Source: Nocardia farcinica
Lineage (GTDB): Bacteria; Actinomycetota; Actinomycetes; Mycobacteriales; Mycobacteriaceae
Length of the DNA: 64,000 nucleotides
Direction: 5' to 3'
Assembly: GCF_001182745.1 (NCBI RefSeq)
Contig: NZ_LN868938.1
Coordinates: 2,294,001-2,358,000, forward strand
Shown one piece after another: positions 55,201 to 63,227 of the stretch. Within the stretch, counting starts at the first letter, position 1; each line of letters starts with the position of its first letter. Made by a program: the position numbers and the translations under genes. The notes under the pieces were generated by a model. It was not told where the DNA came from. It did no database searches and saw nothing but the letters and a program-made list of their open reading frames with translations.

Positions 55201-55473
55201 CGCCGCGCACGGCACGGTGGCGTCGAAGGTCAGCGGGGCGTAGCCGATCAGCGGGGCCTCGACGCTGTCGGGCGCGCCGTTCTGCGGCCAGGTGAGTGTC
55301 GCGGCGTCCACGCGCACCGGCAGCAGCGGCACCGCCACCGCGCACAGCGCGCCGATCAGCGCCGCGAGCAGCGCGACCGGTCGCGCCCAGGTCGAGCGCG
55401 GAACCCCTTGCGGTGCCGATGTTTTCGCTTCACCCGCGGGCGGGGCTCCCGTTCGCACCATAGTCTCAGCCAC
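52207..55473 (-). CDS. Arabinosyltransferase, EmbA/B/C family
   Basis: A 1088-residue GT-C membrane glycosyltransferase that uses decaprenyl-phospho-arabinose to build arabinan of arabinogalactan or lipoarabinomannan. An N-terminal helix (PVALLAALIGALCAVAVPLLP) precedes a beta-rich extracytoplasmic part. The GT-C active-site motif is SDDGYQFGMARVSG (Asp-Asp at 282-283), and PTKWTHHFGVYAGL follows. About 12 more helices and a C-terminal carbohydrate-binding domain with WYRLPRPEDRAG complete the family layout. The first codon is GTG, with an ATG four codons in. A single emb gene stands alone here without embA/B neighbours. Ethambutol target family. Confidence 0.93.
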   Translation of the reverse strand: MAETMVRTGAPPAGEAKTSAPQGVPRSTWARPVALLAALIGALCAVAVPLLPVRVDAATLTWPQNGAPDSVEAPLIGYAPLTFDATVPCAAITQLGPDGGVLTATGPKGAPDLERYGFLARVTTATADERARLDVVLRNNALFSVPVEQLAPGCALRVHADATAATAELTGYTGGASTVRLDGDYRPQLVGIYSELATPDGTVVTAEIDSRFSSTPTPLKRAAIWLALLATAVALVALHRIDREDGRRNRRLLPRLRSLSVVDGVVLGVLVLWHFIGATTSDDGYQFGMARVSGVSGYMANYFAYFGVPENPIGTPYYDLIRIMTEVSTASPWVRLPALLAGMLVWLLLSREVVPRLGVLVRHNRLALWTGALAFLAVWLPYNNGLRPEPPVALGLLLTWCSMERAVATRRLLPAAVAILVAAFTITAGPSGVICLAALLAGLRPVARTIMARVTATASGTRQRALGYATLLAPLAAAGVLVLAVSFADQPLSAALEMQRVHHAIGPDVPWYQEYLRYQYLFQPEVDGSIGRRIGIFLMFAALFVSVAVLLRRGGRIPLTAPGPARRLLGTTAGALLLIMITPTKWTHHFGVYAGLAGGVAVLAAMAVSPRVLRAPRNRALFAAGIAFLLALVFSGTNGWWYVSSYGMPWWDKSPAVAGIGLNRMFLALAVLLLAVAAWWHVRTPDSGVPHRISRRLRRASALPPLTLALALALVWDLGSFAKAAVAQGESFSLARANIEAVTGKPFGLAGHVLVEQDPNRGMLEPLTGDAVTTLAGTGTGFTPAGVAEDLRADAEDNTSGSIADALTTKTSAEDKAGTATAALPFGLDPARVPVLGSYRSGDSGPAELTTGWYRLPRPEDRAGIIALSAAGRIRSVDADGVVTPGQSVEIEYGVTESGETARPLGRVTPIDIGPAPSWRNLRVPFADIPAQADVIRIVAADRDRNPKQWLAVTPPRVPQTVTLDELVGAEQPALVDWMVGLQFPHQRPFDHRHGIAEIPAYRILPDRGGAAVTNLWQSHDSGGPLGWTGMLLHARTLATYLNGDWDRDWGELQQFTRIDDTAVAARPDITERDHSGLWSPGNINTAY

Positions 55474-55535
55474 GGCGACCGATCGTAACGGTCGTTGCTG
55501 AGAAGGGAACCCCGGTGTCCGCAGACGGCGCGCGG

Positions 55536-55566
55536 CGCGCGGCCCGACCGGTCGCCGGGCCGCGCG
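55536..55566 (-). terminator. Terminator hairpin after the MTB12-like lipoprotein gene
   Basis: A perfect 11-base stem (55536-55546 with 55556-55566, CGCGCGGCCCG and its complement) and a nine-base loop, eight bases beyond the stop of the minus-strand lipoprotein gene and before the arabinosyltransferase start. No T-run. Confidence 0.6.
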
Positions 55567-55573
55567 TGACGGG

Positions 55574-56074
55574 TCAGGCGCAGGCGACCGACTGCTGGCC
55601 GAGGTTGGTCAGCATGGTGCAGGCCCAGGCCTTCTGGACCTTCCACTTGCCGTCCTCGGCGACGAACGGCACGTCGGCGATGTTCTCCTGGCCGTTGAGC
55701 ACGATCTTGGCCTTGGCGTTGAGGGTGTCGCCGAAGGCGGTCACATCGGTGACCTCGACGGTGGCGCCGGTGTCCTTGTAGGCCTGGGCCAGGCGCGAGG
55801 GCAGCTCGGGATCGGCCTCGATGCCCTGCACCATCTCGAGCTTCTCGGAGTTCGGCACCGCCGGGTCCAGCGCGCGCTGCAGCTGGGTGTTCAGCTCCGC
55901 CGCCGTCGGCACCGCGGGCGTGTTCGCCGCGGTGGTGGTGGCCGCCGCGCTGGTCGTCGTCTTGGTCGGCTTCGCGTCGTTGCCGCTGTCGTCACCGCCA
56001 CACGCGGTGAGACCCAGGGAGGCGACGACGGCGAGGCCGGCGATCGCGATGCGTCCAGTCGTACGAAGCTTCAA
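55574..56074 (-). CDS. MTB12-like lipoprotein
   Basis: A 166-residue predicted lipoprotein. The start is TTG (56072-56074): AAAGGA lies seven bases upstream, and the product then has a clean signal GRIAIAGLAVVASLGLTAC with lipobox LTAC. A Thr/Ala-rich linker (KPTKTTTSAAATTTAANT) follows. The globular C-terminal domain, from TAAELNTQLQRALDPAVPNS to KVQKAWACTMLTNLG, resembles the low-molecular-weight antigen MTB12 (CFP2) family, which has an SnoaL-like fold. A disulphide between the two last Cys is likely. Function unknown. Long upstream in-frame sequence has no lipobox logic. Confidence 0.82.
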   Translation of the reverse strand: MKLRTTGRIAIAGLAVVASLGLTACGGDDSGNDAKPTKTTTSAAATTTAANTPAVPTAAELNTQLQRALDPAVPNSEKLEMVQGIEADPELPSRLAQAYKDTGATVEVTDVTAFGDTLNAKAKIVLNGQENIADVPFVAEDGKWKVQKAWACTMLTNLGQQSVACA

Positions 56075-56168
56075 CTGCTCGTCCTTTGCGTTCGAGTAGG
56101 TCCGTGTCGTTACCGAGGCAGCCCAGCACATCGAACCGGCAGCACTGCCCGGTGACCCAGGCTACCGG

Positions 56169-57536
56169 TCAGGCCAGACTGCCGAGCGGATCCGCCCGGG
56201 ACAGACTGATGTCGTCGGCGCTGAACGTACGCGCCGGACCGGGTCCTGTCGAACTCGTCTCGAACCGCACGGTCACCACCCCGTGCCCGGCACCCTGCAC
56301 CCAGCCGTGGCCGTACTCCGGATGTGCCACATCCATTCCCGGATACCAGATCCGCACCGCGGCCGGATCGGCGACGGGTTCGGGCGCGGCCGGTTCCGCG
56401 GGCTCGACGGCGGCGTCCTCGTCGACGGGGCCCCGGTCCAGTTCCGGGAACAGCGACTCCTGCCGCACCGCCGACAGCCCCGCGTACCCGACGCCGACCA
56501 GCCGGATCGGCCCCAGCTCCACCGGGTCGATGGCCGAACGCTGGGCGGCGGCGGTGAGCGCGGCCAGATCGGTGGTGGCGTACGGCAGGGTCGAGGAGCG
56601 GGTGACGATGCTCATGTCCGAGCGCTTGAGCTTGAGCACCACCGTGCGCGCCGCCCGGCCGTCCTTGCCGAGGCGCCGGTGCGCCGCCGCGGCCATCGCG
56701 TCGATGGCCTGGCGCAGCGCGGGCATGGTGACGATGTCGGTCTCGTAGGTGTTCTCGGCGCTGATCTGCTTGGCCTCGGCGCGCTCGGTGACCGGCCGGT
56801 CGTCGATGCCGCGGGCCAGCCGGTGCAACGCCGCGCCGATGCTGCCGCCCAGCAGCGACACGGCCTCGGACTCGGGCAGGGCGGCGAACGCGCCGACGGT
56901 CTCGATCCCCAGTGTGCGCAGCCTGCCCTCGGCCACCGGCCCGATTCCCCACAGCTTGCGCACCGGCAGCGCGGCGAGCAGCCGCTGCTGCTCGGCCGGG
57001 GAGACCACCCGGATGCCGTCGGGTTTGGCCAGGCCGGAGGCGATCTTGGCGAGTTGTTTGCCGGTGCCCGCGCCGACCGAGGCGACGAGCCCGGTGCGCT
57101 CGCGCACCAGCGCCCGCAGCTCCGCGCAGAATTCGTGCACCCGCGCCACGCTCGCGCCCGCGAGTTCGGCCGGTTCACCGAACGCCTCGTCGAACGACAG
57201 CGTCTCCAGCACCGGGATGCGGCTGCGCAGCGCCTCGAAGACCCGCCCGCTCATCTCCGCGTACACGGCCCCGCGCGGCGGCACCACCACCGCGCTCACC
57301 CCGACCAGCCGCTTGGCCTGGTGCATCGGCATCGCCGAGCGCGCGCCGTACACCCTGGCCTCGTAGCTCGCGCCCGCCACCACCCCGCGCGCGCCGGTAC
57401 CGCCGACCAGCACCGGGCGACCGCGCAGGGTGGGCCGGGTCAGCTGTTCGACCGAGGCGAAGAAGGCATCCATGTCGATGTGCAGCACCCACCGCCGCGC
57501 GGTGTGCTCGGTGTCACCCGCCCGCTCGGTCCTCAC
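56169..57536 (-). CDS. dinB: DNA polymerase IV (Y family, DinB/DinX)
   Basis: A 455-residue translesion polymerase. The catalytic acidic residues lie in [13 protein letters not shown] (Asp21) and LSFDEAF (Asp116, Glu117). The palm motifs [21 protein letters not shown] and [22 protein letters not shown] are clear, and the HhH region [20 protein letters not shown] follows. The last 80 residues add a Glu/Pro-rich linker and a [18 protein letters not shown] domain seen in actinobacterial DinX proteins. The GTG start (57534-57536) is set by the family N-terminus. There is no visible LexA box upstream, in line with the non-SOS behaviour of mycobacterial dinX. Confidence 0.94.
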   Translation of the reverse strand: MRTERAGDTEHTARRWVLHIDMDAFFASVEQLTRPTLRGRPVLVGGTGARGVVAGASYEARVYGARSAMPMHQAKRLVGVSAVVVPPRGAVYAEMSGRVFEALRSRIPVLETLSFDEAFGEPAELAGASVARVHEFCAELRALVRERTGLVASVGAGTGKQLAKIASGLAKPDGIRVVSPAEQQRLLAALPVRKLWGIGPVAEGRLRTLGIETVGAFAALPESEAVSLLGGSIGAALHRLARGIDDRPVTERAEAKQISAENTYETDIVTMPALRQAIDAMAAAAHRRLGKDGRAARTVVLKLKRSDMSIVTRSSTLPYATTDLAALTAAAQRSAIDPVELGPIRLVGVGYAGLSAVRQESLFPELDRGPVDEDAAVEPAEPAAPEPVADPAAVRIWYPGMDVAHPEYGHGWVQGAGHGVVTVRFETSSTGPGPARTFSADDISLSRADPLGSLA

Positions 57537-57739
57537 GGACCGGAATCTACGCCTGTCCACCGACAACCCGGCCGAGCCACCGTGGTGGCTGTGAACTTGC
57601 TGCCGGTCCGCTGGGGATGAACCCGCGGGCCAGGCCTGCGCCGCGACCGCCGAGACCGGCATTGACCAGGGCCGATAGCCGTCACGTCCGCCGTGCTCGG
57701 CGCGGCCGGGAGCGGGCGGTCGGCGGTGGGCGATATGTG

Positions 57740-58636
57740 ATGATCGGAGGCATGAAGATCCGCAAGGCCGTCATCCCCGCCGCAGGCATCGGCTCCCGGC
57801 TGCTCCCGCTGACCAAGGCCATCCCGAAGGAGATGCTGCCGGTCGGCGACAAGCCGGTGATCGAGCACACCGTGCGCGAGCTGGTCGCCTCCGGCATCAC
57901 CGACATCACCATCGTCGTCAGCGGGGGGAAGTCCTTGATCCAGGACCACTTCCGCCCCAATCCCGCGCTGGTCGCCCAGCTGCGGGCCGACGGCAAGACC
58001 GCTTTCGCCGACGCGGTGGAGGAGGTGGGCGAGCTGTCCCGGCTCGGCCACATCACCTACCTCGACCAGCACGGTCCCTACGGCAACGGCACCCCGGTGC
58101 TCAACGCCGCCCGCACGATGGGCGACGAGCCGATGCTGGTGCTGTGGCCCGACGACGTGTTCGTCGCCGAGACCCCGCGCGCCCAGCAGCTCATCGAGGC
58201 CTACGAGCGCACCGGCGCGCCCGTGCTGGCGCTCATGCCGATGGACCCGGCCGAGTCGCAGCGCTACGGCGTGCCGGTGGTCGCCGACGACCACGGCGAG
58301 GGCCTGCTGCGCATCACCGGGCTGCGGGAGAAGCCCAAGCCCGAGGACGCGCCGTCCAGCTACGCCGCCATCGGTGGCTACGTGGTGACGCCGGGCATCA
58401 TCGAGGAGCTGCGGCGCCAGACCGCCGCCTGGTACGAGCACCGCACCGGCGAGGTCTACCTCACCGACGCGATCAACGTGCACGCCGCCGACAACCCGGT
58501 CTTCGGCCAGGTCATCCGCGGCCGCTGGTACGACACCGGCAACCCCGCCGACTACCTGGTCGCCCAGTTCGCCTCGGCCCTGGCGCATCCGGAGTACGGC
58601 CCGCTGCTGCGCAACCTGGCGGCCGAGCTGGGCTAG
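57740..58636 (+). CDS. galU: UTP-glucose-1-phosphate uridylyltransferase GalU
   Basis: A 298-residue nucleotidyltransferase forming UDP-glucose, needed for trehalose, glycogen and cell-wall sugars. The N-terminal [27 protein letters not shown] is the uridylyl motif, followed by [22 protein letters not shown] (catalytic Asp), [20 protein letters not shown] and [10 protein letters not shown]. Two ATG codons (57740 and 57752) are possible. GGAGG is only one base from the second, so I favour the first. It converges on the NlpC/P60 gene with four bases overlap. Confidence 0.93.
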   Translation: MIGGMKIRKAVIPAAGIGSRLLPLTKAIPKEMLPVGDKPVIEHTVRELVASGITDITIVVSGGKSLIQDHFRPNPALVAQLRADGKTAFADAVEEVGELSRLGHITYLDQHGPYGNGTPVLNAARTMGDEPMLVLWPDDVFVAETPRAQQLIEAYERTGAPVLALMPMDPAESQRYGVPVVADDHGEGLLRITGLREKPKPEDAPSSYAAIGGYVVTPGIIEELRRQTAAWYEHRTGEVYLTDAINVHAADNPVFGQVIRGRWYDTGNPADYLVAQFASALAHPEYGPLLRNLAAELG

Positions 58637-59196
58637 AAACGCCGGATGGTGTGGATGACGAACTGGTTCAGCGGGGTCAGCCCCACCGGCACGCCCACGC
58701 CGTAGGCGTTGAGCACCTGGCCGAATCCGGCGTAGATGCCCACGTGCGAGGCGTCCGCGTGCAGGATCACCACGTCGCCGGGCGAGAGCGCGTGCAGCGG
58801 CACCGCCGCGCCGACCTCGGCCTGCTGCCAGGTCGTGCGCGGCAAGTGCACGCCCACCTGCCGGAACGCCCACTGCACGAGTCCGGAGCAGTCCCAGGTG
58901 TGCGGGCCGACGCCGCCCCATTCGTAGGGTTTGCCCACCTGGGTGGTCGCCGCCGCCAGCGCGCCGAGTCCCGCGATGCTGGGCACCGGCAGGGCGGCCG
59001 ATCCGCTGGAGCTGCCCGAGCCGGAGCCGGACCCCGATCCGGAACCGGAGCCCGATCCGGAACTGCCGGCGCTGCCCGATGCGCTGCCGGTGTCAGCCCA
59101 GCCCGCGCCGGCGAGCAACACGCTGGCGACCGTCGCGATCACGAATCCGAACGCGATGCGCCGCAGAGGTTTTCGATACTCGATCCGTCGGGTCAT
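58633..59196 (-). CDS. NlpC/P60 family peptidoglycan hydrolase, secreted
   Basis: A 187-residue exported D,L-endopeptidase of RipA/RipC type. The signal peptide FGFVIATVASVLLAGAG ends near WADTG. A striking Ser-Gly linker (GSGSGSGSGSGSGSGSS) joins it to the catalytic domain. The domain has the nucleophile Cys in WDCSGLVQWAF, the catalytic His in ASHVGIYAGFG, and QVGKPYEWGGVGPHT before it. It probably cuts within the peptide stem of peptidoglycan. The start is ATG 59194-59196 with AGGAGG ten bases away; a GTG two codons before is possible. The long leader (59197-59450) and the GlxR-type site suggest control by cAMP. Confidence 0.92.
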   Translation of the reverse strand: MTRRIEYRKPLRRIAFGFVIATVASVLLAGAGWADTGSASGSAGSSGSGSGSGSGSGSGSGSSSGSAALPVPSIAGLGALAAATTQVGKPYEWGGVGPHTWDCSGLVQWAFRQVGVHLPRTTWQQAEVGAAVPLHALSPGDVVILHADASHVGIYAGFGQVLNAYGVGVPVGLTPLNQFVIHTIRRF

Positions 59197-59433
59197 CCGC
59201 ACGCAGCCTCCTGTCGACCCGTCGATCCGCGACACCGGCACGCCTACGGGACGACGCCGCGGACCACAGTTCGCCCCGGGCGGCCGGAGAGTCGGCGGCC
59301 GTGGCGGGGCACATCAGGTAGAACTCGTCGAGCGATCACACAAGCACCAGCAGCCGCATGGGCACCAGGTGCAACACTGGGGATTGTGCCGAAGTCCACG
59401 CCGCCCCGACAGTGGATCAGCAAATATCCAGCA

Positions 59434-59449
59434 TGTGATTTACATCACA
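59434..59449. promoter_or_regulatory. CRP/GlxR binding site
   Basis: TGTGATTTACATCACA is a perfect 16-base palindrome that meets both the CRP consensus TGTGA-N6-TCACA and the GlxR consensus TGTGA-N2-TA-N2-TCACA. It is 238 bases upstream of the NlpC/P60 start. The ileS stop lies 106 bases away in the other direction, so the hydrolase is its natural target. The remaining 59197-59554 intergenic stretch holds no gene. Confidence 0.75.
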
Positions 59450-59554
59450 AAAGTGGGTCGCTCCGGGACTTGTCCGGGCAGGCCCGCGCGGCGCCGGAAC
59501 CCGCGGCGGTGCATCCGGGCTGCGCGGAGGCACCGTCGCGGGGTCGGGCCTGCC

Positions 59555-62500
59555 CTACGCCTTCCTCACCGAAGCCCGCACGCCACCGGCGAGTTCGGCG
59601 GCCGGCTCGCCCGCCGTGCCGAATTCCAGGCTGGTCGCCAGGATCTCCCCCGCGATCAGGTCGCGGTGGGTCTGCGCCCACGACCGCCGGTCCTCGGGAA
59701 CCTCGAGCACCACGTGGATGCGGTCGGAGACGTCCAGCCCCAGCGACTTCCGGGTCTCCTGGAGTTCCCGGACGAGGTCGCGGGCCCAGCCCTCGGCCTC
59801 CAGTTCCTCGGTGACCACCGAGTCCAGCACGACCAGGCCCGCATTGCCGGGCAGGGCCGCGGTGGACTCCGGCTCGGCCGCGACCAGGCGCTGGGTGTAC
59901 TCCTCGGGCAGCAGCGTGATCCCGGCGGCGCTGACCACGCCGTCGGCGCTCTCGGTCCAGTCACCGGCCTTGACCGCCTTGATGACCCGCTGCACGTCCT
60001 TGCCCAGGCGCGGGCCCGCCGCCCGCGCGTTGACGGCCAGCTCGAACCGGCCGTGCACGGCCACGTCGGTGGTCAGATCGACCTTCTTGACGTTCACCTC
60101 GTCGGCCACGATGTCGGCGTAGGGCGCCAGCCGCTCGGCATCGGGGGCGGCGATGGTGACCTCGGCCAGCGGCAGCCGCACCCGCAGGTTCTTCGCCTTG
60201 CGCAGGCTCAGCACCGTCGAGCACACCGTGCGCACCTCGTCCATGGTCGACACCAGCTCCGGGTCGGCGGGCAGGTCGGCGGCGGCGGGCCAGTCGGCCA
60301 GGTGCACCGAGCGCCCACCGGTCAACCCGCGCCAGATCACCTCGCTGATCAACGGCAGCAACGGTGCGGCCAGCCGGGTCGCGACCTCGAGGACGGTGTG
60401 CAGAGTGTCCACCGCGTCGCGGTCCTCGCTCCAGAACCGGCTGCGCGAGCGCCGCACATACCAGTTGGTCAGCGCGTCGGCGAACGTGCGCAATTCCTCA
60501 CACGCCCCGGCGATGTCGTAGACCTCGAGCGCCTCGGTCATCCCGTCGCGCGTTTGCGCCAGCTTCGCCAGGATGTAGCGGTCGAGCACGTGCGTGGAAT
60601 CCGTGCGCCATTCGCCCGGCTTCGAGGCGTACAGCTGCAGGAAGGTCCACGCGTTCCACAACGGCCGCAGCGCGTGGCTGACGCCTTCCCGGATTCCGCG
60701 TTCGGTGACGATGAGATTTCCACCGCGCAGGATCGGCGAACTCATCAGGAACCACCGCATGGCATCGGAGCCGTCGCGGTCGAACACCTCGTTGACGTCC
60801 GGGTAGTTGCCCTTGGACTTGCTCATCTTCAGCCCGTCGTCACCGAGCACGATGCCGTGCGCGGCAACGGTTTTGAACGCCGGGCTGTCGAACAACGCGG
60901 TGGCGAGCACGTGCAGGGTGTAGAACCAGCCGCGGGTCTGCCCGTTGTATTCGACGATGAAATCGCCCGGGAAATGGGAGTCGAACCACTCCTTGTTCTC
61001 GAACGGGTAATGCACCTGGGCGTAGGGCATCGAACCCGATTCGAACCAGCAGTCCAGCACCTCCGGCACCCGGCGCATCATCGACCGTCCGGTCGGATCG
61101 TCCGGGTTCGGCCGGGTCAGCTGATCGATGGCCGGACGGTGCAGGTCGGTCGGGCGCACGCCGAAATCGCGCTCGAGCTCGTCCAGCGAGCCGTACACGT
61201 CCACCCGCGGGTAGGCCGGATCGTCGGAGACCCAGACCGGGATCGGGCTGCCCCAGTAGCGGTTACGGCTGATGTTCCAGTCGCGCGCGCCCTCGAGCCA
61301 CTTGCCGAACTGGCCGTCGCGGATGTGCTCGGGCACCCAGGTGATCTGCTTGTTCAGCTCCACCATCCGGTCGCGGAACTTGGTGACCGCGACGAACCAG
61401 GAGGGCACCGCCATGTAGATCAGCGGCTGGCCCGAGCGCCAGCTGTGCGGGTAGGAGTGCTCGATGGTCTCGTGCCGCAACAGCTTTCCGGCGGCCTTGA
61501 GATCCTTGATGATCACCGGGTTGGCGTCGAAGACCATCAGGCCCTCGTACGGCGGCACCATCGAGGTGAACCGGCCACCCGGGTCCAGCGGCTGCACCAG
61601 CTCGATGTCGTTGGCCGAGCAGACCTCCATGTCCTCCTCACCGAAGGCGGGGGCCATGTGCACGACGCCGGTGCCGGAGTCGGTGGTGACGTAGTCGGCG
61701 GCGAGCACCCGGTGCGCGTTCGGATGGCCGAGGAAGAAGTCGAACGGCGGGCGGTAGGACAACCCGACCAGCGCCGCGCCCTCGAACTCGGCGAGCACGG
61801 TGGCGTCCTCGCCGAACTCCCGGCTGTAGTGCGAAACCCGTTCGGCCGCCAGCACATACCGCGTGCCGTCGGCGGCGCGCAGGTGCACGTAGCGCACGTC
61901 GGGGTGCACCGCGATCGCCAGGTTGGACGGCAGCGTCCACGGCGTGGTGGTCCAGATCAGCGCGTTCGCGCCGTCCAGCTCGCGCAGCGGATGCTCGCCG
62001 GGCACGCTCAGCACCATGTCCACCGTGACGGCGGGGTCCTGGCGCATCTTGTACGCGTCGTCGAGGCGGGTCTCCTGGTTCGACAGCGGCGTCTGCTCGT
62101 ACCAGCTGTAGGGCAGCACCCGGAAACCCTGGTAGATCAGGCCCTTGTCGTAGAGCGACTTGAACGCCCACATCACCGACTCCATGAAGTCGAGATCGAG
62201 CGTCTTGTAATCGTTGTCGAAATCGACCCAGCGGGCCTGCCGGGTGACGTAGTCGCGCCATTCCCCGGTGTAGCGCAGCACCGACGACTTACAGGCGGCG
62301 TTGAATTCGGCCAGCCCCATCGCGTCGATCTGTGATTTGTCCGTGATACCGAGCTGCTTTTCCGCTTCGATTTCCGCGGGCAGGCCGTGACAATCCCAGC
62401 CGAAGCGCCGGTCGACGCGCTTGCCGCGCATCGTCTGGAAACGCGGGATCACATCCTTGACGTATCCGGTGAGCAAATGCCCGTAATGCGGCAGCCCGTT

Positions 62501-62683
62501 GGCGAACGGCGGGCCGTCGTAGAAGACGAACTCCGCTGCGCCGGAACGGTTCTCGATGCTGGCACGGAAGGTGTCGTCGGCCGCCCATGCCTCGAGCACG
62601 CGGCGCTCCAGATCGGGGAACGCCGCCCCGGAACCCGCGCCGTAGTCGACGCGGGGGTATGCGCTGTTGCTGTCGTCCGCCAT
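59555..62683 (-). CDS. ileS: Isoleucyl-tRNA synthetase IleS (eukaryote-like type)
   Basis: A 1042-residue class Ia synthetase. The HIGH motif is HYGH (residues 66-69) in [19 protein letters not shown], and KMSKS is at about 618-622 in [14 protein letters not shown]. The editing domain (residues 190-400) has [19 protein letters not shown]. The length, the HYGH form and the C-terminal extension place it with the mupirocin-tolerant IleS of mycobacteria and eukaryotes, not with the E. coli type (about 940). The start is ATG 62681-62683, with GAGGAG upstream. Expression is controlled by the T-box leader at 62695-62922. Confidence 0.96.
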   Translation of the reverse strand: MADDSNSAYPRVDYGAGSGAAFPDLERRVLEAWAADDTFRASIENRSGAAEFVFYDGPPFANGLPHYGHLLTGYVKDVIPRFQTMRGKRVDRRFGWDCHGLPAEIEAEKQLGITDKSQIDAMGLAEFNAACKSSVLRYTGEWRDYVTRQARWVDFDNDYKTLDLDFMESVMWAFKSLYDKGLIYQGFRVLPYSWYEQTPLSNQETRLDDAYKMRQDPAVTVDMVLSVPGEHPLRELDGANALIWTTTPWTLPSNLAIAVHPDVRYVHLRAADGTRYVLAAERVSHYSREFGEDATVLAEFEGAALVGLSYRPPFDFFLGHPNAHRVLAADYVTTDSGTGVVHMAPAFGEEDMEVCSANDIELVQPLDPGGRFTSMVPPYEGLMVFDANPVIIKDLKAAGKLLRHETIEHSYPHSWRSGQPLIYMAVPSWFVAVTKFRDRMVELNKQITWVPEHIRDGQFGKWLEGARDWNISRNRYWGSPIPVWVSDDPAYPRVDVYGSLDELERDFGVRPTDLHRPAIDQLTRPNPDDPTGRSMMRRVPEVLDCWFESGSMPYAQVHYPFENKEWFDSHFPGDFIVEYNGQTRGWFYTLHVLATALFDSPAFKTVAAHGIVLGDDGLKMSKSKGNYPDVNEVFDRDGSDAMRWFLMSSPILRGGNLIVTERGIREGVSHALRPLWNAWTFLQLYASKPGEWRTDSTHVLDRYILAKLAQTRDGMTEALEVYDIAGACEELRTFADALTNWYVRRSRSRFWSEDRDAVDTLHTVLEVATRLAAPLLPLISEVIWRGLTGGRSVHLADWPAAADLPADPELVSTMDEVRTVCSTVLSLRKAKNLRVRLPLAEVTIAAPDAERLAPYADIVADEVNVKKVDLTTDVAVHGRFELAVNARAAGPRLGKDVQRVIKAVKAGDWTESADGVVSAAGITLLPEEYTQRLVAAEPESTAALPGNAGLVVLDSVVTEELEAEGWARDLVRELQETRKSLGLDVSDRIHVVLEVPEDRRSWAQTHRDLIAGEILATSLEFGTAGEPAAELAGGVRASVRKA

Positions 62684-62694
62684 CGCGGATGCGT

Positions 62695-62922
62695 CTCCTC
62701 GTGCCACCGCGCCGCAGGGCGCGTGTCTGTGTGGGCACGGGGACGACCTCGGCGCCCGGTGCGCCGAAACCGCGGTACCACCCCGTTTGTCCGGCGTCGG
62801 ACGCACCGGACCTCTCGTTGCGAGCTGTGACGGGCTCACCCGTTCGGTTCTACTGAGCGCCGCCGCGGGCGGTGGCGCCGTTCTTCCGAAGGCTCCCCGG
62901 TGATGGCCGGATCGTCGCCGTC
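62695..62922 (-). promoter_or_regulatory. T-box riboswitch (isoleucine) of ileS
   Basis: The ileS leader on the minus strand has a stem I with the isoleucine specifier ATC in GGCCATCACCGGGG and the T-box core GGGTGGTACCGCG (near 62771-62783). Next comes an anti-Shine-Dalgarno candidate (CGAGGTCGTCC), then the ribosome site GAGGAG (62695-62700). This is the translational, actinobacterial kind of T-box: uncharged tRNA-Ile frees the ribosome site. A homologous Nocardia farcinica ileS T-box has been studied structurally (established knowledge). A -10 element TAGAAT at 62930-62935 places the transcript start near 62922. Confidence 0.88.
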
Positions 62923-62970
62923 TCTCTCGATTCTAGCCAGCGCGGTCAACTCGATATCGCGCCGGTCCGC

Positions 62971-63165
62971 CTAGCGTCTGGCGTGCCGCCCCGGCGGCGG
63001 TGGCGACTCGCTTTCGGGTCTTCGCAGCGCGCTCACCAGCAGCAGCACCGCCCCGATGACGCAGACCACGATGCAGCCCCACGCCCAGATCACCGACCCG
63101 GTGGTCAGCGCGGTCACCAGCAGTGCGAAGCCGATCGCGGCGAGGACGAGCGTCACGACGAGCAT
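62971..63165 (-). CDS. Small two-helix membrane protein
   Basis: A 64-residue protein with two membrane helices (LVVTLVLAAIGFALLVTALTT and WAWGCIVVCVIGAVLLLVSAL) and a short Arg/Pro-rich tail (RRPESESPPPPGRHARR). It lies 62 bases after wag31 on the same strand, ahead of the ileS T-box. Similar small proteins accompany wag31 in Nocardia and relatives. Function unknown; a role at the cell pole or septum is only a guess. Confidence 0.75.
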   Translation of the reverse strand: MLVVTLVLAAIGFALLVTALTTGSVIWAWGCIVVCVIGAVLLLVSALRRPESESPPPPGRHARR

Positions 63166-63227
63166 GCGGACCCCTCAGGTATCCCAGGCGCGTGCCTGCG
63201 CCGACCGCCACCCCCGTACCGAGGGCG

